From Gammaproteobacteria bacterium (GTDB lineage: Bacteria > Pseudomonadota > Gammaproteobacteria > Pseudomonadales > Azotimanducaceae), in the NCBI GenBank assembly GCA_018667205.1, contig JABIVN010000417.1, forward strand, positions 1 to 15,835: a stretch of 15,835 nucleotides of DNA. The letters run 5' to 3'. Positions within the stretch are counted from its first letter, which is position 1. Each line of letters begins with the position of its first letter. The notes under the pieces were generated by a model. It worked only from the letters and a program-made list of their open reading frames with translations, ran no database searches and had not been told where the DNA came from. Of this stretch, positions 6,698 to 13,360 are shown piece by piece. A program made the translations under genes and the position numbers.

Positions 6698-7990
6698 CTA
6701 ATTGATCCCATCGAAGGCTATTGGTAAGGACGGCAGGCCATGCAACAGTGCGTTCGGCGAAAATTGCGGCTCCTTGGCGTCTGGTTGCAAACGGAAGTTT
6801 TCCAAGCGCTCGAAGATCACCTGAAAGCCAATGTTCAACTCCCTGCGCGCTAGGGCTGCACCCAAGCAGTGATGCACGCCTTTGCCAAAGGCAATATGAT
6901 CCTTCAAATTGTCACGGGTAATATCGAACTTCATCCCATTCGGGAACTGTGCATCATCTTGGTTAGCGGACGCAAAACGCGCAAAGCAAATGGCGTTCTC
7001 TGGAATCATCACACCATGCAACTCCACATCTCGCGTTGTTCGCCTGGGGCTATTGGCTGAGGAACTGGTAACGCGCAGCACCTCCTCGACAAAGCAACTG
7101 ATTATTTCGGGCGATGGATCGCGGCGAATGATGTCGTATTGAGTTGGATGATTAATTAGCAGCCAGACACCTTCCGTAAAAGTACTGGCGGTAGTTTCGT
7201 TGCCAGCCACCAAGATCTGATTAAGCATCGACAGGCATTCGGCGTTATTCAGTGGCTGCTCACCATCAATGCTGGCATTAACCACTTTGGACAAGATATC
7301 GTCTGTTGGACTACGTCTTCGTTCTTCTAGTCGTTCGACGAAGTAGTGCTGATATTCCACCACACTGCGGGCCACCGCGCGCGCGCCTTCCGCGTCCAAC
7401 TGCATGCTTAGGTTAGCGATGAAGGTATTGGTCCATTCCAAAAGTTTATGTAAATCTTCCATAGGCGCACCGAGTTGCGATGCGATGACTCGCAATGGCA
7501 GGCCGGCAGCGAAATCCGCGCGAAACTCACATTCACCGCGATCAATGAACGCCGTGACCAGTTCATGAGATGTCTGCTCTATGAAGGGCTCCAGAGATTT
7601 CAGGTTGGCAGGCGAGAAGGCACCATCGACAAATTTTCGATAGCGCCTCTGCAGCGGCGGGTCCTGAGTCAACATCGTTGGTACGTTGGGATAGCCCTCG
7701 GCCATGATCGCGCGTACTTCAGGGTCCTTCGACTCGATAGCGCGGGTAGATTTACCACCCATCACGCTAGAAAACGTCGCTGTATCTTTGATCATAGCAA
7801 GCACATCTTCGTACCGCGAAATGAAAAATATGCCACTCTCGGGATCCTGAAAAACAGGCGCGTCATCTCGTAACCGCCGATTCAGTGCCGCGGGCCGGCT
7901 CAGTATTTCCGGAAGCATTGGGCGAAGCTCACTCAGAGGACATCGACTAACGATCAGGTTTGGTGTCATTGTTTTATTATTTTCATCCAT
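6698..7990 (-). CDS. cytochrome P450
   Basis: Soluble bacterial P450 monooxygenase of 430 aa, normal length. The I-helix oxygen-activation motif is AGNETT (262-267). The K-helix ExxR is Glu303/Arg306, the meander region is PRRTTRDVELHG, and the heme loop is FGKGVHHCLG (368-377) with Cys375 as thiolate ligand. The C-helix motif is DPPLQRRYR (110-118), where DPPxHxxxR is usual, so the heme-propionate His is Gln114. It would hydroxylate a hydrophobic substrate using electrons from a ferredoxin system; no ferredoxin or reductase gene is in the window. ATG at 7990 has no clear Shine-Dalgarno, and an ATG at 7969 is an alternative. It is first in the minus-strand unit and divergent from the kinase operon. 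Confidence 0.95.
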   Translation of the reverse strand: MDENNKTMTPNLIVSRCPLSELRPMLPEILSRPAALNRRLRDDAPVFQDPESGIFFISRYEDVLAMIKDTATFSSVMGGKSTRAIESKDPEVRAIMAEGYPNVPTMLTQDPPLQRRYRKFVDGAFSPANLKSLEPFIEQTSHELVTAFIDRGECEFRADFAAGLPLRVIASQLGAPMEDLHKLLEWTNTFIANLSMQLDAEGARAVARSVVEYQHYFVERLEERRRSPTDDILSKVVNASIDGEQPLNNAECLSMLNQILVAGNETTASTFTEGVWLLINHPTQYDIIRRDPSPEIISCFVEEVLRVTSSSANSPRRTTRDVELHGVMIPENAICFARFASANQDDAQFPNGMKFDITRDNLKDHIAFGKGVHHCLGAALARRELNIGFQVIFERLENFRLQPDAKEPQFSPNALLHGLPSLPIAFDGIN

Positions 7991-8040
7991 TTAGATCGAA
8001 AAAAACCGTTAAAGACTCGGGTGTAAATTAAGCAATAAGT

Positions 8041-8056
8041 CGACATTTTTTTGTCG
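8041..8056. promoter_or_regulatory. palindrome CGACA-N6-TGTCG, P450-proximal
   Basis: CGACA (8041-8045) and TGTCG (8052-8056) flank a T6 spacer, 51 bp upstream of the P450 start. The half-site is shared with the palindrome at 8263-8280. Confidence 0.4.
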
Positions 8057-8262
8057 CCACCAATAACAACGTTATCACTGCAGACTCTATTGAATTCAGG
8101 TGCAGAAAAAAAGCTACAACATTAAGTTGACCAACCTAAGTGCGCACTGAACGGGTGAAACATATCTATGAACTTCTGACAGGAGAGCAACTCGCGAAGC
8201 TCGCACCCGGTTAAGAAAAATCGGGATGAAAACTGTTAATCCAGCCCGAAATAAGAGCAGGC

Positions 8263-8280
8263 TGTCGTAGTTTAACGACA
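8263..8280. promoter_or_regulatory. palindrome TGTCGT-N6-ACGACA, kinase-proximal
   Basis: This is a perfect 6-bp inverted repeat with a 6-bp spacer, 128 bp upstream of the kinase start. The TGTCG half-site matches the one at 8041-8056, in the opposite arrangement. It is a candidate operator for a shared regulator encoded elsewhere. Confidence 0.4.
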
Positions 8281-8407
8281 ATTCACTCACTTTTTCTACC
8301 AGCAATGTCTTTAAGTCTAAGCTCATACTTGGCATTTTTTTTGTGGCATGTTTAGCTAAGAAACACTTTTTCTCCAAATCACAGACGGCTAATACTATAG
8401 GACTGAT

Positions 8408-9442
8408 ATGACTAATTTCCCCATTACACCTGATACCGTAACAGCAACTTGGCTAAGTGATGTGCTAGGTTTTACGGTGAAAGGCTTCAAAGTTATACGG
8501 TTCGCTGAGGGCACAGGAATCCTATCAATGGTGACTCGGGTGCAGTTGGTGACTGCACCGAACAACCCCCAATCGATTATTGCAAAGTTCCCTTCACCTG
8601 ATATATCAACCCGCGCCATTACCGATACTTACGGTATGTATGCACGTGAAGTCATGTTTTATCAGAGCATCGCAGACAAGGTTGAGTTAAGAACGCCCCG
8701 CTGCCTTTATACGGCACTCGACCCAGAGAATAATAATTTTATCATGCTGCTGGAAGATCTAGGCCACTTAGCCGTCGGCGACCACGTGTCTGGTTGCACA
8801 CTGACCGAAGCCAAATATGTTCTCTCAGCCCTGGCCCGCCTGCACGCCGGTACCTGGCAGGCGTCCGAGTTTCCCGATTTGATCTCCCACAACAATCCTA
8901 ATCAAGTCGCCGGTCAGGTCAACGCCTTCCAGGTGGGTTGGCCCAAGGTAAACAAGCTATATCCCGAATTGATTCCAGAAAGCGCACAAATAGCCGGTGA
9001 GAAAATGCCCGGCGCTGTAGCGCGTCTAGTTGAAGAAATGTGCCAAGAACCGATCTGCATCTCGCACGGCGATGCGCGCCTGGACAATATCTTTTTCGAT
9101 GGCGACGAATGCGTGTTCGTAGATATGCAGTCGGTAGCCACGTCGGCACCAGAACATGACGTCTCTTATTTTATTACACAAAGCGTACCGTCTGCGGTGC
9201 GGCAAGAAGAAGACCTCGTCGCGTTTTACCACTCTGAACTCACTAGCCTTGGCATCGATTACGATTTAGCGCGATGTCGGACACGCTATCGTGTCAGTGC
9301 TTTGTATTTGATGTGTTTTGCAGTAAGTATTGCTGGCGAACTAGACCTTCAAAATGAACGTGGCGAAGCATTGGGGCGGGTGGTGCTCGGTAACGCCATG
9401 AGGGCATTAGACGATATCGATGCCTTTGACCTACTTCGCTAA
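8408..9442 (+). CDS. phosphotransferase of the APH / ecdysteroid-kinase-like superfamily
   Basis: Protein-kinase-like small-molecule kinase of 344 aa. Visible residues: Lys60 (IIAKFPS) as the ATP-binding lysine, Glu81 (YAREVMFY) in helix C, hinge region FIMLLEDLG (111-119), Brenner motif HGDARLDN (220-227) with Asp222 and Asn227, and the metal-binding VDMQ with Asp239. It should phosphorylate a hydroxyl group on a small molecule. The superfamily includes aminoglycoside, choline and ecdysteroid kinases, and acyl-CoA-directed kinases such as LvaA and the kinase domain of ACAD10/11. ATG at 8408 has AGGA at 8399-8402. It leads an operon with MFS (41-bp gap) and ACAD, which favours a metabolic role over drug resistance. 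Cytoplasmic; substrate unknown. Confidence 0.88.
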   Translation: MTNFPITPDTVTATWLSDVLGFTVKGFKVIRFAEGTGILSMVTRVQLVTAPNNPQSIIAKFPSPDISTRAITDTYGMYAREVMFYQSIADKVELRTPRCLYTALDPENNNFIMLLEDLGHLAVGDHVSGCTLTEAKYVLSALARLHAGTWQASEFPDLISHNNPNQVAGQVNAFQVGWPKVNKLYPELIPESAQIAGEKMPGAVARLVEEMCQEPICISHGDARLDNIFFDGDECVFVDMQSVATSAPEHDVSYFITQSVPSAVRQEEDLVAFYHSELTSLGIDYDLARCRTRYRVSALYLMCFAVSIAGELDLQNERGEALGRVVLGNAMRALDDIDAFDLLR

Positions 9443-9483
9443 AGCGAGACACCAAAGCAGAAAGTAGATAAAAAAGGATAGAA

Positions 9484-10674
9484 ATGAGATACAAATATAT
9501 TATCGAATTCATCGTCTACGCTGGTTCGGTGTCTATGGCCGTTATCTTTAACGCGATGGGCCCCATGCTGCCAACGCTAATGGAAGAGTTTAGGATTACT
9601 TTTACACAGGCAGGACTTTTAAGCAGCATTGTTCCCTGTATTTTGGGGGTGTTCGCGCTAATATCTGGCGCGGTCGTCGGAAAATTGGGGCTTAAAACAA
9701 CCAGTTGTCTGGGGTTAACGGTGATGTCAATCGGTTGCATTTTATCGGGCCTGGCAGACACCTACACAGAAATGCTAATCAGTCGCGTTATCGCCGCAAT
9801 CGGTGCTGGTCTCTTCTTCCCGATGATGGGAGCCATCATTATGCTGTGGTTCAAAGATAATGAACTGGTCGTGGTGAACTCTATCAATTTTTCCGGCTCT
9901 GCCGTTGGTGGTGCTTTAGTGCTCGTCATCGCCCCGGCGTCGGTCGCAACGCTAGGATGGAGCAATACTTTGATCGGTTTCGGTGTTGGGTCCGGTCTCA
10001 TCGCATTGATTGCTTGGTTCTTGCTAAAAGCACCCATTACGAGGGTTGCGTCAAAAAGTCAGAATACTGAAACGGGCAAAGGTTTTAATACCGCAGATAT
10101 TTTCAAGATGAAGGAGACATGGATTCTCGCTTTTGCATTTGCGGCACCCGTTGCTGTTTCGGTCGTCATTCCAACTTTTTTGCCTAGTTACTTTATTCAA
10201 ACCCAGAATATGACAATGGAAGTTGCCAGCAATTGGGTAAGCACTGTTTTCTTGATTGGGATTCCTGCAGCCATCGCGGGCGGGCTATTGGGTGCCAAGA
10301 CGGGTGTTAGGAAGCCCTTCCTGATCGCCAGCGGGCTGATGCTTGGAATAGGCGTTTTCGCAGCGGTACTGCTAACCGGGATATCGGCGATCATCGGCTT
10401 AATACTGATTGGCATTGGGTTACTTTTTTATACGGGAATACTTTTCACCATCCCGATGGAAATCCCAGACATGACCCCTGAAACTGCCGGCCTAATGATT
10501 GGGATAATAACCTTCGTTGGAATGCAATGCGGATTTATTGCGCCCTTGGTCGTGGGTTGGATCGAAAGCCAGACGGGATCACTAAAAGAAGGTCTACTTT
10601 TCTTCGGCGTGTTTGGTCTATTAATGGCAGTACTACCAAACTTTTTAGATGAAACAGGGCCAAGCACAAGATAG
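9484..10674 (+). CDS. major facilitator superfamily transporter
   Basis: An inner-membrane permease of 396 aa with about twelve hydrophobic segments (roughly 7-29, 45-67, 74-92, 100-120, 133-155, 160-180, 215-238, 250-270, 278-296, 298-320, 330-355, 362-385). A longer hydrophilic loop (about 183-212) lies between the two six-helix halves, the standard MFS plan. The loop 2-3 motif A is degenerate (GKLGLKTTS, lacking the usual Asp/Arg). The general look recalls CynX/NimT-type and other small-anion or aromatic-acid permeases, but the substrate cannot be assigned. ATG at 9484 has AAGGA at 9474-9478. Its place between kinase and ACAD suggests uptake of the pathway substrate or export of a product. 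Confidence 0.93.
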   Translation: MRYKYIIEFIVYAGSVSMAVIFNAMGPMLPTLMEEFRITFTQAGLLSSIVPCILGVFALISGAVVGKLGLKTTSCLGLTVMSIGCILSGLADTYTEMLISRVIAAIGAGLFFPMMGAIIMLWFKDNELVVVNSINFSGSAVGGALVLVIAPASVATLGWSNTLIGFGVGSGLIALIAWFLLKAPITRVASKSQNTETGKGFNTADIFKMKETWILAFAFAAPVAVSVVIPTFLPSYFIQTQNMTMEVASNWVSTVFLIGIPAAIAGGLLGAKTGVRKPFLIASGLMLGIGVFAAVLLTGISAIIGLILIGIGLLFYTGILFTIPMEIPDMTPETAGLMIGIITFVGMQCGFIAPLVVGWIESQTGSLKEGLLFFGVFGLLMAVLPNFLDETGPSTR

Positions 10675-10731
10675 TCAATCAACCAGTGCCCGCAATATAA
10701 ATTAGAAAATGCAAGAAAGAAGGATGTATTC

Positions 10732-11916
10732 ATGACAGAACTGACGCTGTTCACCGAGGAAGTCCGCACTTTTATTAACGAAAACCTGACGCCTGAATTA
10801 AAAAAAGCAGGCGAGCTATCTGCCGGCGTCTATGCAGATCAACCAGTGGCGCTGGAGTGGCACAAAATTCTGAACACCAAGGGTTGGGCCGTGCCCACCT
10901 GGCCGGTTGCTTGGGGTGGAACGGACTGGTCACCGACACAACACGCTATTTTTTCCCGTGAATTGACGCTCTCCATGGCGCCGCCAATCAGTCCCAACTC
11001 AACCAGAATGGTCGGCCCGGTTCTCATTGAATTTGGCACTGACGAACAAAAATCCTGCTACCTGCCAAGAATTAGATCGGGAGATGACTGGTGGGCACAG
11101 GGTTATTCAGAGCCAGGCGCAGGTTCTGATCTGGCATCGTTAACCTGCGCTGCCGTACGCGATGGAGACCACTACGTCATCAATGGCAGCAAGATATGGA
11201 CAACCCATGCTCAGTGGTCCAACAAAATATTTTGCTTGGTACGCACCGACACTAACGGAAAGCCTCAGCACGGCATTACGTTCTTGTTGTTTGATTTAGA
11301 TCTGAATGGGATTCAGGTTAAACCCTTGATCTCTATTTCCGGAGACCATGAATTTAATCAGGTGTTTTTCGATGATGTCCGTGTGCCAGTTACTGCGCTG
11401 CTAGGTATTGAGAATCAAGGCTGGACAGTCGCTAAGTATCTACTGCAACACGAACGAGGAGGCAAATCTGCGACAGCTTTACAAGTGCGCTTCCAACACC
11501 TTAAAGCTTTTTTATCTGGCACAGACAATATGACAAGCGTTCTGGCGAATGATCCAGCTTACCGAAGCGAACTTGCTCTGCTTGGAATTGCCATTGACAC
11601 CTTTAGCAGCCTAGAGAACAAAGTTTTTTCTGCTGTGGCTTCAGGTAGACCAGTGGGTACAATTTCCTCGGCGCTAAAAATTCGGCGCTCCGAACTTAAG
11701 CAGCAATTAACGCAGAGTGTAATGACTGCGGTCAATTACTACGGCCTGGTTTACCAGCCACAAGTAAGAACTTTCGGCAGTAATGCAGACCCCATTGGTT
11801 CCAGGATGGCAGCCACTGCCGCGCCTCAATATCTAAATGATAGGGCGGCAACTATTTATGCAGGTTCGACTGAGATACAGAAAAATATTATAGCAAAAGC
11901 GACGCTAGGCCTCTGA
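10732..11916 (+). CDS. acyl-CoA dehydrogenase family protein
   Basis: FAD-dependent acyl-CoA dehydrogenase of 394 aa, complete three-domain ACAD plan. The FAD/substrate signature is GYSEPGAGSDLASL (124-137), a second flavin segment is KIWTTHA (154-160), and the C-terminal signature is IYAGSTEIQKNIIAKATLGL (375-394). In medium-chain enzymes the catalytic base is the Glu of YEG; here that position is Ala377. Glu241 (QHERGG) aligns by eye with the alternative base of isovaleryl-CoA dehydrogenase. The protein resembles FadE enzymes of steroid or branched-chain catabolism. It would introduce a 2,3-double bond in an acyl-CoA, or act on a phosphorylated hydroxyacyl-CoA made by the kinase (inference). 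ATG at 10732 has AAGGA at 10720-10724. It is the last gene before a terminator. Confidence 0.95.
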   Translation: MTELTLFTEEVRTFINENLTPELKKAGELSAGVYADQPVALEWHKILNTKGWAVPTWPVAWGGTDWSPTQHAIFSRELTLSMAPPISPNSTRMVGPVLIEFGTDEQKSCYLPRIRSGDDWWAQGYSEPGAGSDLASLTCAAVRDGDHYVINGSKIWTTHAQWSNKIFCLVRTDTNGKPQHGITFLLFDLDLNGIQVKPLISISGDHEFNQVFFDDVRVPVTALLGIENQGWTVAKYLLQHERGGKSATALQVRFQHLKAFLSGTDNMTSVLANDPAYRSELALLGIAIDTFSSLENKVFSAVASGRPVGTISSALKIRRSELKQQLTQSVMTAVNYYGLVYQPQVRTFGSNADPIGSRMAATAAPQYLNDRAATIYAGSTEIQKNIIAKATLGL

Positions 11917-11936
11917 GGCTCTAAGGCCCTTTTTTT
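11908..11936 (+). terminator. rho-independent terminator of the kinase-MFS-ACAD operon
   Basis: GGCCT (11908-11912) and AGGCC (11924-11928) form a short GC stem followed by seven T residues (11930-11936). The stem overlaps the ACAD stop codon. The stem is short (5 bp, 11-nt loop), but the T-tract and position support termination. Confidence 0.6.
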
Positions 11937-12222
11937 AGACGTTTTTATGTACTCTCTCTCATTGTGTTACTCGCCAGAGAGCAACACCTAACAGCAGGAA
12001 AGCAACATCGACATGGGATCTAGAGCACCCTTCTTACAAGCGATTCAAGCGGCAATAAACCTAAACGATAAAGGGGCCAATTGTATGTTACCGGCCATAA
12101 ATATTTGCTCGCAATAGGGCCGGACAGTTGTTTCTCAACGGTGACCTATTCAGCGGATGCCGCTAAAACAATTCTAGATCGAACATACACGTCACCGATT
12201 TTGGTATCCTCCCTAACGTTAC

Positions 12223-12247
12223 ACGCCGGTATCGGTTTTCCCGGCGT
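12223..12247. other. 7-bp hairpin ACGCCGG/CCGGCGT
   Basis: A perfect GC-rich inverted repeat with an 11-nt loop. No strong T-tract follows. It could be a secondary terminator or structured RNA. Confidence 0.4.
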
Positions 12248-12310
12248 TCTGTTTAATACCTATCGCGGGTAAACGGAATCGTTCTCTCCATCCACTAATT
12301 GTTAGGTTCT

Positions 12311-12332
12311 GTGGGTTGGTGATTTAACCCAC
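12311..12332. other. 7-bp hairpin GTGGGTT/AACCCAC
   Basis: A perfect inverted repeat with an 8-nt spacer, followed by TAGTTTTG. It may be a weak terminator or an operator. Confidence 0.4.
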
Positions 12333-12444
12333 TAGTTTTGAAAATCTGTGGCGTAACCCCTTACTGCTCAATGCACCCATAATCTGGGTCTGCTTTTATA
12401 CAAAATCGGCATTCGAAAAAATACTGCATTCCTTATTGTTTTGG

Positions 12445-12471
12445 TCTCGATAAAGCCACCTCTTATCGAGA
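12445..12471. promoter_or_regulatory. 9-bp palindrome TCTCGATAA-N9-TTATCGAGA
   Basis: A perfect 9-bp inverted repeat with a 9-nt spacer, ending 100 bp before the VOC gene ATG. Length and symmetry suit a dimeric regulator's operator, or a hairpin in a 5' leader. It is the strongest palindrome in the spacer. Confidence 0.45.
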
Positions 12472-12571
12472 AAGGAAAAATAACGACCCTGAATTTAGGC
12501 AAGGGCAGGGATCTTGCGCTATAGAATGCTTGGGGCTAGGCTGGTCGGGCGTCACTTATAAGATAAACGAA

Positions 12572-13117
12572 ATGAGCAAGTTGTTTGGACCAGTTGTTCA
12601 GCAGGGATACGTCGTGCCCGATATTGACAAAGCGATGCAACATTGGATTACCCGCGGCGTTGGCCCTTTTTATATTGAAAAACACATTAGCCCGCCGTGT
12701 GAAATCAATGGCAAAAAGGCAGCGGTCGATATCTCCGCAGCTTTTGCGTACTCGGGGGATCAACAGATCGAAGTCATCGTTCAGCACAACGACGTACCAA
12801 CGATCTACAAACAATACCTCGACAAGCACTCCGAAGGCGGCCTGCAGCATCTGGCCGTGTGGTGCGACAATATCGACGAAAAACTAGCTGAAATTGGCGA
12901 CCAATGGGTTGTGCACCAACGATATGGTGATGGTCACGCATACCTGGACAACAAAAAGACGCCAGGAATCATGATCCAGCTGATGGCCCATAGTGAAGCA
13001 ATCGACACCATGTTCAGGTTAATCAAGGCAGGAGCTGACAGCTGGGATGGTGTCACCGACCCGATCAGGATCATTGACTGGTCGACGGGTTTGCCTGTGG
13101 TTAAAGCTGCTAAGTAA
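12572..13117 (+). CDS. VOC superfamily (glyoxalase/bleomycin-resistance/dioxygenase fold) protein
   Basis: A vicinal-oxygen-chelate fold protein of 181 aa with two beta-alpha-beta-beta-beta modules. The N-terminal signature QQGYVVPDIDKAMQHW with GVGPFY (30-34) and the second-module GGLQHLAVWCDNID (89-102) are typical. Expected metal ligands map to Gln11, Glu67 (QIEVI), His93 and Gln136 (IMIQLM); the last is usually Glu. Members isomerise or epimerise CoA thioesters or cleave aromatic rings, so the activity is open. ATG at 12572 is chosen because family homology begins at MSKLFGPV; a TTG at 12530 would add 14 poorly conserved residues. The Shine-Dalgarno is weak (TAAGA). It stands as a single gene after the ACAD terminator, in the same direction. 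Confidence 0.85.
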   Translation: MSKLFGPVVQQGYVVPDIDKAMQHWITRGVGPFYIEKHISPPCEINGKKAAVDISAAFAYSGDQQIEVIVQHNDVPTIYKQYLDKHSEGGLQHLAVWCDNIDEKLAEIGDQWVVHQRYGDGHAYLDNKKTPGIMIQLMAHSEAIDTMFRLIKAGADSWDGVTDPIRIIDWSTGLPVVKAAK

Positions 13118-13188
13118 GCTGGGTTGCCTCTGTGAAGTGAGGACTTACTTCATTATGACAGAGAACCCGTCAGGAAGAGGAGAATGCT

Positions 13189-13214
13189 GACAAGGCTTAC
13201 TAAGATGCCTTGTC
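13189..13214. terminator. 8-bp hairpin between convergent VOC and TPR genes
   Basis: GACAAGGC (13189-13196) and GCCTTGTC (13207-13214) are perfect inverted copies with a 10-nt loop. They lie in the 243-bp gap between two convergent genes. There is no T-tract. A weaker TGAAGT/ACTTCA pair lies at 13133-13152, close to the VOC stop. Confidence 0.4.
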
Positions 13215-13226
13215 TGAACTCACTCC

Positions 13227-13246
13227 CTTATAGCCACTTATAGCCA
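13227..13246. repeat. 2 x 10-bp tandem CTTATAGCCA
   Basis: CTTATAGCCA occurs twice in perfect tandem. It is probably simple slippage; no function is apparent. Confidence 0.7.
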
Positions 13247-13360
13247 TCATGAAATGGTCTCCATTTGCTGGTGTGATTCATTATGGTTACCTTCAGGTTT
13301 CACAATACCTCTTTATAAAGTGGTAATTCGATATAGCGCTTGTTGCTCCAAAACGTCAAT

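Larger units (their letters stand above)
7991..8407. promoter_or_regulatory. 417-bp divergent control region between the P450 and kinase operons
   Basis: This AT-rich spacer separates two outward-facing operons and must hold both promoters. It contains several palindromes: CGACA-N6-TGTCG (8041-8056), ATAAC-AAC-GTTAT (8063-8075), CCCGGTT-N6-AATCGGG (8206-8225, one wobble), and TGTCGT-N6-ACGACA (8263-8280). I could not assign confident -35/-10 boxes. A minus-strand frame at 8114-8377 exists but does not look coding. Confidence 0.6.
11937..12571. other. 635-bp non-coding, hairpin-rich spacer
   Basis: I see no convincing gene. Short frames (12013-12117, 12081-12272) have no clear protein character. 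The stretch holds four inverted repeats: ACGCCGG/CCGGCGT (12223-12247), GTGGGTT/AACCCAC (12311-12332), ACCCA/TGGGT (12375-12389) and TCTCGATAA/TTATCGAGA (12445-12471). It must contain the promoter of the VOC gene. Confidence 0.6.

Noticed and set aside
8114..8377. 87-codon minus-strand frame in the divergent control region
   Set aside because: It starts with TTG without a Shine-Dalgarno, shows no recognisable domain, and lies over the palindromes expected to be control DNA.
8408..9442. Aminoglycoside-resistance gene
   Set aside because: The kinase fold fits, but the operon context with MFS and ACAD and the ecdysteroid-kinase-like sequence point to metabolism.
12013..12117. Short ATG frame beginning MGSRAPFLQAIQ
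   Set aside because: Only 34 codons, with AGGAAAG too far (about 11 nt) upstream and no recognisable family.
12081..12272. 63-codon plus-strand frame with TTG start
   Set aside because: No Shine-Dalgarno, no family character, and it covers a GC-rich hairpin.
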